The notes under the pieces were generated by a model. It was not told where the DNA came from and made no database searches. It worked only from the letters and a program-made list of their open reading frames with translations. The position numbers were made by a program, and so were the translations under genes. From Pseudomonadota bacterium (GTDB lineage Bacteria; Pseudomonadota; Gammaproteobacteria; Burkholderiales; JAJZQI01): 51,816 bases of DNA. This document shows, piece by piece, positions 29,204 to 38,122 of this stretch (positions are counted from its first letter, which is position 1; every line of letters begins with the position of its first letter). The stretch lies in assembly GCA_021851875.1 (NCBI GenBank), contig JAJZQI010000016.1, forward strand, positions 1 through 51,816. Reading direction: 5' to 3'.

Positions 29204-29347
29204 GCTGATTTATTCCAGTTCGTAATAAATCAGCCGGACGGATGCGCGGCACATGTCCGCACATCCTTACGCCTTCAATGACTAACGTCATTGAGCGGCT
29301 GGGCGATCAACCCGTCCAGCAGGAAGCGCCAATAAATAAGCGCTTCC
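29204..29347. repeat. Hairpin cluster between csoS1 copies 1 and 2
   Basis: Four stems. GCTGATTTATT with AATAAATCAGC (29204-29234) is a perfect 11-bp stem. GGATG-GCGG pairs with CCGC-CATCC (about 29240-29265). TCAATGAC and GTCATTGA (29275-29294) are perfect around a TAAC loop. GGAAGCGC and GCGCTTCC (29322-29347) are perfect. The segment 29270-29305 matches the complement of 28224-28259 at 30 of 36 positions. Confidence 0.65.
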
Positions 29348-29348
29348 A

Positions 29349-29403
29349 GAAGGCAAGTAATTCGTTTCATCACTGAAGCATCACACATTTTAGGAGAAAC
29401 AAA
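29349..29403 (+). pseudogene. Remnant of a csoS1 3' end and spacer
   Basis: The bases GAAGGCAAGTAATTCGTT at 29349 read Glu-Gly-Lys-stop and equal the end of csoS1 copy 3 plus its downstream spacer (30038 onward). The match continues through the ribosome site into csoS1 copy 2. No csoS1 body precedes it here, so it marks the edge of a duplicated segment. Confidence 0.75.
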
Positions 29404-29712
29404 ATGGCAAATGGTATGACTGGTATTGCACTGGGCATGATTGAAACCCGCGGTCTGGTGCCGGCAATTGAAGCCGCTGACGCAATGACCAAGGCCGCTG
29501 AAGTCCGTCTGATCGGCCGTCAATTCGTCGGCGGTGGTTACGTGACCGTGCTGGTACGCGGCGAAACCGGTGCGGTAAACGCAGCTGTACGTGCCGGCGC
29601 TGATGCGTGCGAACGCGTAGGTGACGGCCTGGTCGCTGCTCACATCATCGCCCGTGTTCACAGCGAAGTTGAAGGCATCCTGCCGACCACCAACGATGCA
29701 CCGATTCTGTAA
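29404..29712 (+). CDS. csoS1: Carboxysome shell hexamer protein CsoS1 (copy 2)
   Basis: 102-aa BMC hexamer protein, identical in the core to copy 1. The longer C-terminus (GILPTTNDAPIL) is the main difference and would extend from the edge of the hexamer. Ribosome site TTAGGAGAAAC. Leader and body are almost the same as copy 4 at the DNA level, so it arose from a recent tandem duplication or is kept alike by gene conversion. Confidence 0.97.
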   Translation: MANGMTGIALGMIETRGLVPAIEAADAMTKAAEVRLIGRQFVGGGYVTVLVRGETGAVNAAVRAGADACERVGDGLVAAHIIARVHSEVEGILPTTNDAPIL

Positions 29713-29749
29713 TTTGATTGCGTAAATTTTTAGATTCAGGAGAAACAAA

Positions 29750-30049
29750 ATGGCTACTGGAATGAATGGTATTGCACTGGGCATGATTGAAACCCGCGGT
29801 CTGGTGCCGGCGATTGAAGCCGCTGACGCAATGACCAAGGCCGCTGAAGTCCGTCTGATCGGCCGTCAATTCGTCGGTGGCGGTTACGTGACCGTGCTGG
29901 TGCGCGGCGAAACCGGTGCGGTAAACGCCGCTGTACGTGCTGGCGCTGATGCGTGCGAACGCGTGGGTGACGGCCTGGTCGCTGCGCACATCATCGCCCG
30001 CGTTCACAGCGAAGTTGAAGGCATTCTGCCCTCCCCCGAAGGCAAGTAA
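29750..30049 (+). CDS. csoS1: Carboxysome shell hexamer protein CsoS1 (copy 3)
   Basis: 99-aa BMC hexamer protein. It starts MATGMNGIALG rather than MANGMTGIALG and ends GILPSPEGK. Its leader differs from copies 2 and 4 apart from the shared AGGAGAAAC ribosome site. Forty-three bases separate it from copy 4. It probably co-assembles with the other copies in the shell facets. Confidence 0.97.
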   Translation: MATGMNGIALGMIETRGLVPAIEAADAMTKAAEVRLIGRQFVGGGYVTVLVRGETGAVNAAVRAGADACERVGDGLVAAHIIARVHSEVEGILPSPEGK

Positions 30050-30092
30050 TTCGTTGTATCACTGAAGCATCACACATTTTAGGAGAAACAAA

Positions 30093-30389
30093 ATGGCAAA
30101 TGGTATGACTGGTATTGCACTGGGCATGATTGAAACCCGCGGTCTGGTGCCGGCAATTGAAGCCGCTGACGCAATGACCAAGGCCGCTGAAGTCCGTCTG
30201 ATCGGCCGTCAATTCGTCGGCGGTGGTTACGTGACCGTGCTGGTACGCGGCGAAACCGGTGCGGTAAACGCAGCTGTACGTGCTGGCGCTGATGCCTGCG
30301 AACGCGTAGGTGACGGCCTGGTGGCTGCGCACATCATCGCCCGCGTTCACAACGAAGTTGAAGGCATCCTGCCGACCGCTAACGCTTAG
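30093..30389 (+). CDS. csoS1: Carboxysome shell hexamer protein CsoS1 (copy 4)
   Basis: 98-aa BMC hexamer protein, near identical to copy 2 in leader and body. It ends HNEVEGILPTANA, with Asn where the other copies have Ser in HSEVEG. Ribosome site TTAGGAGAAAC. It is the last of four csoS1 genes, followed by a hairpin and the ferritin-like gene. Confidence 0.97.
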   Translation: MANGMTGIALGMIETRGLVPAIEAADAMTKAAEVRLIGRQFVGGGYVTVLVRGETGAVNAAVRAGADACERVGDGLVAAHIIARVHNEVEGILPTANA

Positions 30390-30411
30390 AACTGCACGAT
30401 GAACATGAAAA

Positions 30412-30441
30412 GAGTGTCCTGAACCAGTCTTCCGGACACTC
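30412..30441 (+). other. Hairpin between csoS1 copy 4 and the ferritin-like gene
   Basis: GAGTGTCC and GGACACTC form a perfect 8-bp stem around a 14-nt loop, with no T run. It could stabilise the 3' end of the abundant csoS1 message while letting some transcription continue. Confidence 0.5.
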
Positions 30442-30465
30442 CATGGTTCAAAGGAAGGAGCAAGC

Positions 30466-30900
30466 ATGTTAATGGATACACGTCTGATCGGTTACCTCAA
30501 CCGAGCGACTGGCCATGAACTGGGTGCCATTCAGCAATACCTTGCGCAGGCAAGGCTGTGTGAATTGTGGGGATTGACCGACTTCAGTCGGCAATTCGCC
30601 GAGGATTCCAGAGAAGAAATGGGGCATTTAAGCGATCTGATGGATGCCCTGCTTCGACTCGGTGTGACGCCCCAGGCATCACATGTTCCCGCTGTTCGAC
30701 TGGGACGCACGCTCGAACAGATGCTGGAAATCGACCGCCAGGTCGAGTACGACGCCATTCGGCTGTACGAAGAGGCGGTGGACTACTGCGCACGACGGCG
30801 TGATACCGCGCACCAAGCGCTGTTTGACCGAATTCTGCATGAAGAGCTGGAACATTTGAACACGCTGGACCAGCTCATCAGCCGCGCGAAGGCTGCCTGA
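30466..30900 (+). CDS. Carboxysome-associated ferritin-like protein (Bfr-like)
   Basis: 144-aa four-helix protein of the bacterioferritin/ferritin-like type found downstream of csoS1 in many cso operons. Di-iron type motifs are visible: HELGAIQQYL near residue 17, EDSREEMGHLSDLMD near 46-60, and ILHEELEHLNTLDQLI near 123. AAGGAGG-type ribosome site; an ATG two codons later is an alternative start. Its role in carboxysomes is not established; iron or redox handling is an inference. Confidence 0.9.
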   Translation: MLMDTRLIGYLNRATGHELGAIQQYLAQARLCELWGLTDFSRQFAEDSREEMGHLSDLMDALLRLGVTPQASHVPAVRLGRTLEQMLEIDRQVEYDAIRLYEEAVDYCARRRDTAHQALFDRILHEELEHLNTLDQLISRAKAA

Positions 30901-31266
30901 CAGGGCAGTCGTCACACGGCGGCATCACCCGCTGTGCCTGCCGATTCGAGCAGCCCAGCCAGCAGTACGCGGCACAGCCGAGGGATGACCCCCGCGGCAA
31001 ACCGCAAGCCGGACCCTTACCCAGGGCCCTTACTGCAAACCCATGGAAATTCAGCCACTGCTGCACTGTGCAAGTGCAGCAGCAGGCCTCTGCTACGCCG
31101 GGCAACCACGAGTTGCCGCGAATACAAGCAAACAGAAGAAACCGTGATTCACGGATCGAACAGGCCGCTGAAAAACGTCGAACGTGTGGGCCAACGAGCC
31201 GGGCACAACCGTTTTTCGACCACCTGCTAACGAGCAGCAACTTGAATGGATTAATCGGAGCATAGT
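30901..31266. other. Non-coding spacer between the ferritin-like gene and dabB
   Basis: 366 bp with no credible gene: open frames on either strand lack ribosome sites and family likeness. It has one perfect 10-bp stem (CTGCTGCACT 31058-31067 with AGTGCAGCAG 31073-31082) and a 6-bp stem further on (GGCAAC with GTTGCC). It may hold a dabBA promoter, but I cannot place -35/-10 boxes with confidence. Confidence 0.5.
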
Positions 31267-32928
31267 ATGTCGTACTCCACAAATATGCTTATTCCGGGCC
31301 TGGCCGTCGCAGCGCCGGCGCTTTATCTTCTAGTGGGTTTAACACCGGCAGCGTTTGCCAACCGCCGGCCGCGCACCATGGTGCGCCTGACGCTGGCTGG
31401 CGCTGTAATTGCACTGGCCTGCGCCGTGCTGGCCGTGACCGCACATTTATTCAACTCCACCCACTCCTGGGTGCTGCATTCATTCAAGCTGCCCAATAAC
31501 CTGGGTGTCTTTTCCGTCAACATCTATTTCAATGCCGTCACGGCCTTGATGCTGTTGCTGGTGTCGTTCGTCGGCGTCATCGTGACGAATTATGCAAAAA
31601 ACTACATGGAAGGCGACGTCGACCGCGGACGCTTCCACAAATGGCTGGCGCTGACCCTGTTCGCCATTCTGACGCTGATTCTATCGGGCAACCTGCTGTT
31701 TTTCGTGCTCGCCTGGATCGCCACCAGCCTGTGCCTGCACAAACTGCTGGTGTTTTACGGCGAGCGCCGGGCAGCCGTTTTGTCGGCCCACAAGAAATTC
31801 ATCGCCAGCCGTATCGGCGACCTGAGCCTGGTTATCGCTGTGGCCTTGATCGGTACCACGCTCAACACCCTGGATTTCGACCTGATGGCGCAGAAAATGG
31901 CTGCCATGCAGGGTGAGTTGCCGACCGCACTGAAAGCGGCTGCCATGCTCATCGTGGCGGCTGCCGGCCTCAAATCGGCCCAGTTCCCGTTCCACGGCTG
32001 GCTAATCCAGGTAATGGAAGCTCCCACTCCGGTATCGGCCCTGCTGCACGCCGGCATTGTCAACGCCGGCGCATTCCTCGTCCTGCGCATGACCCCGGTT
32101 GTGTCGCACTATGAGCCGGCATTGTTCGCGCTGTCGCTGGTCGGCCTGGTTACTCTGGCGCTGGCCTCGCTGATCATGCTCACGCAAACCAGCATCAAGG
32201 TATCGCTCGCCTGGTCGACCACCGCGCAAATGGGCTTCATGCTGCTCGAATGCGGGCTGGGCCTGTACAGTCTCGCCATGTTGCACCTGGTGACTCACTC
32301 GCTGTACAAAGCGCACGCCTTCCTCGCGTCCGGCAGCGGTGTGGATGCCTTCCGCGGCCCCCAATTGCCGAAAACGGGTAAAGATTTCCGCTTTGGCCGC
32401 CTGCTGCTGGCCATGATGGCGGCCGTACTCATCGTCGGCGGCGTTGGCAGTGTCTTCGGTTTGAATCTGCACGAACAGCCGGCATTGCTGGCAGCGGCTT
32501 TCGTGGTGGCCATGGCCAGCACCCAGCTGTTGTTTCACACCGCCAATGAAGCCGGTGAAAACAATCTCTGGCTGCCGGGTCTGGCGCGCATCGCACTCGT
32601 GAGCGTCGCCTATTTTTCACTGGAAACGCTGTTCACTGCCGTCATCCGCGACAGCGTCGCTCCCGTTGCCAATAGCGGCAGCCCGCTGCAATACGCCTTG
32701 ACAGGCCTGGTCATCATCACGTTTGCCGCATTGTTGACGATGCAGCAGATTCTCAAGTATTACCCGGCACTGCTGGGCAAAGGAATTTACGTGCATCTGC
32801 ACAACGGCCTGTACATCGACGTGTTCATCACCCGCGTCATTGAACGCCTGTGGCCGAGTCCGACACCGCTGATTTTCAGCGAACCGGCCCCTTTTGCCCC
32901 CATCCCGACCCATGGAGATCCATCATGA
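31267..32928 (+). CDS. dabB: Inorganic carbon transporter subunit DabB (NuoL-like)
   Basis: 553-aa multi-pass membrane protein of the proton-translocating antiporter (NuoL/MrpA, PF00361) family; about 13-14 hydrophobic segments are visible. Conserved segments include FPFHGWLIQVMEAPTPVSALLHAGIVNAG near 240-268. With DabA it forms the DAB complex, which is thought to couple cation flow to one-way CO2 hydration and so build up cytoplasmic bicarbonate. GGAG ribosome site 6 bp before the ATG. The stop overlaps the dabA start (ATGA). Not a respiratory complex I gene: no other nuo genes are near. Confidence 0.93.
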   Translation: MSYSTNMLIPGLAVAAPALYLLVGLTPAAFANRRPRTMVRLTLAGAVIALACAVLAVTAHLFNSTHSWVLHSFKLPNNLGVFSVNIYFNAVTALMLLLVSFVGVIVTNYAKNYMEGDVDRGRFHKWLALTLFAILTLILSGNLLFFVLAWIATSLCLHKLLVFYGERRAAVLSAHKKFIASRIGDLSLVIAVALIGTTLNTLDFDLMAQKMAAMQGELPTALKAAAMLIVAAAGLKSAQFPFHGWLIQVMEAPTPVSALLHAGIVNAGAFLVLRMTPVVSHYEPALFALSLVGLVTLALASLIMLTQTSIKVSLAWSTTAQMGFMLLECGLGLYSLAMLHLVTHSLYKAHAFLASGSGVDAFRGPQLPKTGKDFRFGRLLLAMMAAVLIVGGVGSVFGLNLHEQPALLAAAFVVAMASTQLLFHTANEAGENNLWLPGLARIALVSVAYFSLETLFTAVIRDSVAPVANSGSPLQYALTGLVIITFAALLTMQQILKYYPALLGKGIYVHLHNGLYIDVFITRVIERLWPSPTPLIFSEPAPFAPIPTHGDPS

Positions 32929-35480
32929 CGAAATCGCTTGCCCAGGCTGTCAAAGCGCATGATCCGCTCCCTGCCAACAAGGAAAACACGCGTCCTCGGG
33001 CCGATAACGGGGCCTCATCCCGGCTGATCGACATGAGCGAACTCGATCGTCTGATCAACGACGCCTGTCGCCGCATTGCCCCGCTGTGGCCGCTGGAAAA
33101 CTTTGTCGCCGTCAATCCGTTCTTCGGCATGACGGACCTCAGTTTTCAGGCTGCATCGGACACGATTGCGCGCATTACCGGCAACTCGCTCTACATGTCG
33201 CGTGACTACTACCGTGAACAACTGGAAAGCGGACGCATCAGCGAACAGGACCTGCAGCAGGCCATCGTTCGCTGCGGCAGCACGCTCGACCTGCATGTAC
33301 TGCACACCGCCCTGACCCAGCCGGCGCCGCGCCCCAAGCTGGGCATGGCGCAGGTGAGCGAAGTACTCGAACGGGTGGAAGGCGGTCTGTGGTCCAGCTT
33401 CGTGACCGAACGCATCAGCCTGCACTGCGCCGCCTACTTTGATCTGGGCCAGGCGGTATTGCCGCTGCCCTGGCGCAATCTGTCGCTGTACGACGCCTGG
33501 CGCGAAACCGCCAAGATTGACCTCAGCCCGCGCATGATGGGGCTGAAAAACTTCCGCCCCCAGGTCGCCGCCCTGCCGGACGATCCGCGCGCGGTCATTG
33601 CCCTGGCCATCCAGGTACTGGGCGTACCCGATCAGGCAGTCGAGCGCTATCTGCACGCTTCCTTATTGAGTGTAGGCGGCTGGGCAGCGTGGACCCGCTA
33701 TCTGCTCATGCAGGCGGAACTGGCCGGCCAATCCGATCAGACCATGATCAACCTGCTCGCCATCCGCCTGGCGTGGGACCTGCTGTTGTACCAGAACCGC
33801 TCCACCCCCGCGCTGATCGCCCGCTGGCAGGATATGCTGGCCGCCAGCATGCGGCCGCCCTCGGCAAAACGCCAGGCCGCCGCTGAAATCGACCGCGTGC
33901 TGCTGTGCGCCATGGAAATCGGCTTCCAGCGCACTGTGCTCGAAGGCTTGTCCAACACCCCGTCCAGCACTGCCAAAGCGGCAACCCGACCGGATGTGCA
34001 GGCCGCCTTCTGTATCGACGTGCGCTCCGAGGTCTTCCGCCGCGCGCTGGAAACCGTCGCACCGACCAGCCAGACCGTTGGCTTTGCCGGCTTCTTCGGC
34101 ATTTTCATCGAATACGTTCCGCTCGCTGCCGCTTCCGGTCGCCGCCACGTGCCAGTGATTTTCAATCCGACCTACTGCATCCACGAAACAGCCAAACACG
34201 AAGACAGCGCCGCGTTGATTACCCAGCGCCGCCGCAAAATCAGCCTGAGCAAGGCCTGGAAGGGCTTCAAGTTCTCCGCTTCGTCCTGCTTCTCGTTTGT
34301 CGAATCCAGCGGCCTGCTGTACCTGCAGAAACTGGTTACCGACAGCCTCGGCTGGAGCCGCCCGGTGGACGATCCGCATAGCCAGGGCCTGAGCAAGGAC
34401 GTGGTGCAACGGATCGGGCCGTCGCTCAATGCCCGGACTGTCGCAGACGACTGCACCAGTCCGCTCACTCACGGCATTCCCCCCGCAGAGCGGATCAACA
34501 ATGCCGAGCGCATCCTGCGCGGCATGTCGCTGACCGGCAATTTCGCCCGGCTGGTGGTGCTGGCCGGCCACGGCAGCAGCTCGGTCAACAACCCGCACGC
34601 CACGGGCCTCGACTGCGGCGCCTGCGCCGGTCAGACGGGGGAAGCCAGCGCGCGCGTGGTGGTGGCCCTGATGAACGACCCCGCCGTTCGCACAGGCCTC
34701 ACTGAACGAGGCATCGAGATTCCGCAGGACACCTGGTTCGTGGCCGCCCTGCACGACACGACCACCGATGAAGTGGCCCTGTTCGACACGGAAAACGTGC
34801 CGGTACAGTTCGGCGCCGAACTCACCCGTCTGCAACAATGGCTGGAACAGGCCGGCGACCTGGCGCGCATGGAACGCGCGGCTTTGCTGGGCCTGGCCGG
34901 GCTGACCGACAAACAGGTCGAGGCCAGCGTGCTGCGCCGCAGCCGCGACTGGTCGCAAATTCGCCCGGAATGGGCGCTGGCCAACAATGCCGCCTTCATC
35001 GCCGCCCCCCGTACGCGGACGACCCACATCGATCTGGCCGGGCGCGCCTTCCTGCACGACTACGACTGGCAGCAGGACAACGAATTCAAGATACTCGAGC
35101 TGATCATGACCGCTCCGATGGTGGTGGCCAACTGGATCAACATGCAGTATTACGGCTCGGTGATCGACAACCGGCACTTCGGCAGCGGCAACAAGGTATT
35201 GCACAACATTGTCGGCGGCGCCATCGGCGTGCTCGAAGGCAATGGCGGCGATCTGCGGGTGGGCCTGCCCATGCAATCGCTGCATGACGGCAAACGCTGG
35301 ATTCACGAACCGCTACGCCTGAGCGTTTATCTGGAAGCACCGCAAGCAGCCATCGACGACATCATCGAACGGCACAGCCTGGTGCGTCAATTGGTGGACA
35401 ACCAGTGGCTGCATATCTTCCAGCTGGACGGCAACACGGTTTACCGGCGCGCCGCAGCGCAGAACTGGGAGCGCCTGTAA
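32925..35480 (+). CDS. dabA: Inorganic carbon transporter subunit DabA (DUF2309)
   Basis: 851-aa cytoplasmic partner of DabB with a beta-carbonic-anhydrase-like zinc site. Expected ligands are present: C363 and D365 in FCIDVRSEVFRR, then H549 and C564 in GHGSSSVNNPHATGLDC. The start ATG is inside the dabB stop and has a GGAG ribosome site. Lying between the cso genes and cbbLS fits a CO2-concentrating role: DabAB would fill the bicarbonate pool that CsoSCA uses. It is convergent with cbbR, only 4 bp from its stop, with no room for a terminator. Confidence 0.95.
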   Translation: MTKSLAQAVKAHDPLPANKENTRPRADNGASSRLIDMSELDRLINDACRRIAPLWPLENFVAVNPFFGMTDLSFQAASDTIARITGNSLYMSRDYYREQLESGRISEQDLQQAIVRCGSTLDLHVLHTALTQPAPRPKLGMAQVSEVLERVEGGLWSSFVTERISLHCAAYFDLGQAVLPLPWRNLSLYDAWRETAKIDLSPRMMGLKNFRPQVAALPDDPRAVIALAIQVLGVPDQAVERYLHASLLSVGGWAAWTRYLLMQAELAGQSDQTMINLLAIRLAWDLLLYQNRSTPALIARWQDMLAASMRPPSAKRQAAAEIDRVLLCAMEIGFQRTVLEGLSNTPSSTAKAATRPDVQAAFCIDVRSEVFRRALETVAPTSQTVGFAGFFGIFIEYVPLAAASGRRHVPVIFNPTYCIHETAKHEDSAALITQRRRKISLSKAWKGFKFSASSCFSFVESSGLLYLQKLVTDSLGWSRPVDDPHSQGLSKDVVQRIGPSLNARTVADDCTSPLTHGIPPAERINNAERILRGMSLTGNFARLVVLAGHGSSSVNNPHATGLDCGACAGQTGEASARVVVALMNDPAVRTGLTERGIEIPQDTWFVAALHDTTTDEVALFDTENVPVQFGAELTRLQQWLEQAGDLARMERAALLGLAGLTDKQVEASVLRRSRDWSQIRPEWALANNAAFIAAPRTRTTHIDLAGRAFLHDYDWQQDNEFKILELIMTAPMVVANWINMQYYGSVIDNRHFGSGNKVLHNIVGGAIGVLEGNGGDLRVGLPMQSLHDGKRWIHEPLRLSVYLEAPQAAIDDIIERHSLVRQLVDNQWLHIFQLDGNTVYRRAAAQNWERL

Positions 35481-35484
35481 GCGA

Positions 35485-36402
35485 TTATCTGCCCCTGGCC
35501 GAGCCCATCAGCGAAGCGGCCTCCTCCAGCATGAAGCGCTTGAAGGCCAATGCCACCGAGGTGAGCCGTTTGCCGCGGCGGTGCACGATGTACCAGTAGC
35601 GCTTGATGGGCAGGCCCTCGACATTGAGTACTGCCAGGCGGTTGGCTTCCAATTCCAGCTCCACGGTATACAGTGACACGACGCTCAGGCCCAGGCCTGC
35701 CTGTACCCCCTGTTTGATGGCCTCGCTACTGTTCATCTGCATGCCCTGCTGGATGTGCACATGGTGCTTGCTGAAATAGCGCTCCATGGCGATGCGGGTA
35801 CCGGAGCCGGGTTCGCGTACCAGAAAGGTTTCCTGCTCCAGGCGCAACAGCGGGATATTGCGTTCGGCGACAAGCGGGTGATTGACCGGCGCGATCACCA
35901 CCAGCGGGTTCTCCACGAAGGACTCGGCCACCAGATCGAGTCCTTCAGGCGGCTGGCCCATGATCGCCAGTTCGATCTCGTTGTTTTCCAGTTCCTCCAG
36001 CAAAGCCTGGCGGTTGGTCACATCGAGGCTCACAGTAACCGTTGGAAAGCGCTGGCTGAATGCCGCCAGCAACTGCGGCGCCACGTAGTTGGCGGTACTG
36101 GCCACGGCAATTTTCAGCTTGCCGCGCTGCAGGCCCTTCAGCTCCAGCATCACCGACGCCGCTTCGGTCAGCAGCTCTGAAATCTCGCGGCTGTAGTGGT
36201 ACAGCTCCTGGCCGGCTTCGGTGAGATAGATTTTTTTGCCCAGCTGCTCAAACAGCGGGATGCCGACGTTTTCCTCCAGTTGCCGCATCTGCATGGAAAC
36301 GGCCGGCTGCGACAGGTGCAGCTCTTCCGCCGCGCGGGTGAAGCTGAGGTTACGCGCAACAGAAGAAAAAACGCTTAACTGGCGAAAAGTAACGTGCAGC
36401 AT
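35485..36402 (-). CDS. cbbR: LysR-type regulator CbbR, cbbLS-linked copy
   Basis: 305 aa. Helix-turn-helix segment FRQLSVFSSVARNLSFTRAA with LSQPAVSMQMRQLEENVG; effector-domain segments PPEGLDLVAESFVENPLVVI, REPGSGTRIAMERYF and SEAIKQGVQAGLGLSVVSLY. The start MLHVTFRQL has a GAGGAA ribosome site; an upstream in-frame ATG would add 7 residues. It is divergent from cbbL. Close to the other two CbbR proteins of the window, so cross-talk between the three is likely. Confidence 0.94.
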   Translation of the reverse strand: MLHVTFRQLSVFSSVARNLSFTRAAEELHLSQPAVSMQMRQLEENVGIPLFEQLGKKIYLTEAGQELYHYSREISELLTEAASVMLELKGLQRGKLKIAVASTANYVAPQLLAAFSQRFPTVTVSLDVTNRQALLEELENNEIELAIMGQPPEGLDLVAESFVENPLVVIAPVNHPLVAERNIPLLRLEQETFLVREPGSGTRIAMERYFSKHHVHIQQGMQMNSSEAIKQGVQAGLGLSVVSLYTVELELEANRLAVLNVEGLPIKRYWYIVHRRGKRLTSVALAFKRFMLEEAASLMGSARGR

Positions 36403-36478
36403 GCAGTTTCCTCGATTTTTCAAAGGAGTAGACTATAACTATAGCCCGCCCGTCTCTACGGGGGCAGAGCCAAAGATC

Positions 36479-36545
36479 ATAAGTAATATATTATCATAAC
36501 AATCAATATTATTGACTGTTACTTATATCGATGCCTCTGTATAGT
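36479..36545 (+). promoter_or_regulatory. CbbR box and cbbL promoter
   Basis: The element at 36491-36515 (TTATCATAACAATCAAT, then ATTATTGA) matches the cso box at 22 of 25 positions. It is bracketed by perfect 8-bp inverted arms, ATAAGTAA (36479-36486) and TTACTTAT (36519-36526). A -10-like TATAGT starts at 36540, 49 bp after the box start, as at cso. TTGACT at 36512 is too far for a standard -35, so the promoter is probably activator dependent. Confidence 0.7.
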
Positions 36546-36609
36546 TCAACCCATGTCTCGATAGCTGACATGCACTGATTGATTTTTTGATTCTTAATTG
36601 GAGGTTGTT

Positions 36610-38031
36610 ATGGCCGTAAAAACATACAACGCCGGTGTGAAGGAATACCGCCAGACTTACTGGATGCCTGAATACACCCCGCTGGACACCGATATTCTGG
36701 CTTGCTTCAAGATCACCCCGCAGGCGGGCGTTGATCGTGAAGAAGCTGCCGCCGCTGTAGCCGCTGAATCTTCTACCGGTACCTGGACCACCGTTTGGAC
36801 CGATCTGCTGACCGACCTGGACTACTACAAAGGCCGCGCCTATGCTATCGAAGACGTACCGGGCGACGACACCTGCTTCTACGCTTTCATCGCTTACCCG
36901 ATCGACCTGTTCGAAGAAGGTTCCGTTGTAAACGTCTTTACCTCCCTGGTCGGCAACGTATTCGGCTTCAAGGCCGTACGTGCCCTGCGTCTGGAAGACG
37001 TGCGCTTCCCGATCGCCTACGTTAAGACCTGTGGCGGCCCGCCGCACGGTATCCAGGTCGAGCGCGACATGATGAACAAGTACGGCCGTCCGATGCTGGG
37101 TTGTACCATCAAGCCCAAGCTCGGTCTGTCCGCCAAGAACTACGGCCGTGCCGTATACGAATGTCTGCGTGGCGGTCTGGACTTCACCAAGGACGACGAG
37201 AACGTCAACAGCCAGCCGTTCATGCGTTGGCGTCAGCGTTTCGACTTCGTAATGGAAGCGATCGAAAAGTCTGAACGTGAAACCGGCGAACGCAAAGGTC
37301 ACTACCTGAACGTGACCGCTCCGACCCCGGAAGAAATGTACAAGCGTGCTGAATACGCCAAGGAAATCGGCGCGCCGATCATCATGCACGACTACATCAC
37401 CGGTGGCTTTACCGCCAACACCGGTCTGGCTAACTGGTGCCGCGACAACGGCATGCTGCTGCATATCCACCGCGCCATGCACGCTGTACTGGACCGTAAC
37501 CCGCACCACGGCATCCACTTCCGCGTGCTGACCAAGATTCTGCGTCTGTCCGGTGGTGACCACCTGCACTCCGGTACCGTAGTAGGTAAGCTGGAAGGCG
37601 ACCGTGAAGCCACCCTGGGCTGGATCGACATGATGCGCGACAGCTTCGTTAAAGAAGATCGCAGCCGCGGCATCTTCTTTGACCAGGACTGGGGCTCCAT
37701 GCCGGGCGTTCTGCCGGTTGCTTCCGGCGGTATTCACGTATGGCACATGCCGGCTCTCGTGACCATCTTCGGTGACGACTCCGTACTGCAGTTCGGTGGC
37801 GGTACCCTGGGTCACCCGTGGGGTAACGCTGCCGGCGCCGCTGCTAACCGCGTAGCGCTGGAAGCTTGTGTGGAAGCACGTAACCGCGGTGTTGCCATCG
37901 AGAAAGAAGGCAAGGAAGTTCTGACCAAGGCTGCCGCAAACAGCCCGGAACTGAAGATCGCCATGGAAACCTGGAAAGAGATCAAGTTCGAGTTCGACAC
38001 CGTCGACAAACTGGACGTGGCTCACAAGTAA
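36610..38031 (+). CDS. cbbL: Ribulose bisphosphate carboxylase large subunit, form IA
   Basis: Fixes CO2 onto RuBP; 473 aa. The start [18 protein letters not shown] is the usual form IA N-terminus with a GGAGG ribosome site. Active-site segments are intact: [15 protein letters not shown], the carbamylated Lys in [22 protein letters not shown], and loop 6 [12 protein letters not shown]. It is followed by cbbS, cbbQ and cbbO. It is the only form I large subunit in the window and is not placed in front of csoS2, where carboxysomal cbbL normally lies. Confidence 0.98.
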   Translation: MAVKTYNAGVKEYRQTYWMPEYTPLDTDILACFKITPQAGVDREEAAAAVAAESSTGTWTTVWTDLLTDLDYYKGRAYAIEDVPGDDTCFYAFIAYPIDLFEEGSVVNVFTSLVGNVFGFKAVRALRLEDVRFPIAYVKTCGGPPHGIQVERDMMNKYGRPMLGCTIKPKLGLSAKNYGRAVYECLRGGLDFTKDDENVNSQPFMRWRQRFDFVMEAIEKSERETGERKGHYLNVTAPTPEEMYKRAEYAKEIGAPIIMHDYITGGFTANTGLANWCRDNGMLLHIHRAMHAVLDRNPHHGIHFRVLTKILRLSGGDHLHSGTVVGKLEGDREATLGWIDMMRDSFVKEDRSRGIFFDQDWGSMPGVLPVASGGIHVWHMPALVTIFGDDSVLQFGGGTLGHPWGNAAGAAANRVALEACVEARNRGVAIEKEGKEVLTKAAANSPELKIAMETWKEIKFEFDTVDKLDVAHK

Positions 38032-38051
38032 GCGTTGGCAGTATCCCTGTT

Positions 38052-38089
38052 GTCTGGCGGCCGCCTGAAAGCCGCCGCCAGCGGCAGAC
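38052..38089 (+). other. Hairpin in cbbL-cbbS spacer
   Basis: GTCTG with CAGAC encloses GGCGGC with GCCGCC, giving a stable stem-loop without a T run. Such stems between cbbL and cbbS may tune the mRNA levels of the two subunits. Confidence 0.45.
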
Positions 38090-38122
38090 TGTTCACTGAA
38101 TGCTTTCCTGAAAGGAATACAA

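Noticed and set aside
30878-31282. A 134-codon Cys-rich open frame on the minus strand before dabB
   Set aside because: No ribosome site, no domain, overlaps the end of the ferritin-like gene and the dabB start; likely chance.
31267-32928. dabB as complex I subunit NuoL
   Set aside because: No other nuo genes are near, the gene overlaps dabA, and the protein is shorter than NuoL; the DAB complex explains the pair.
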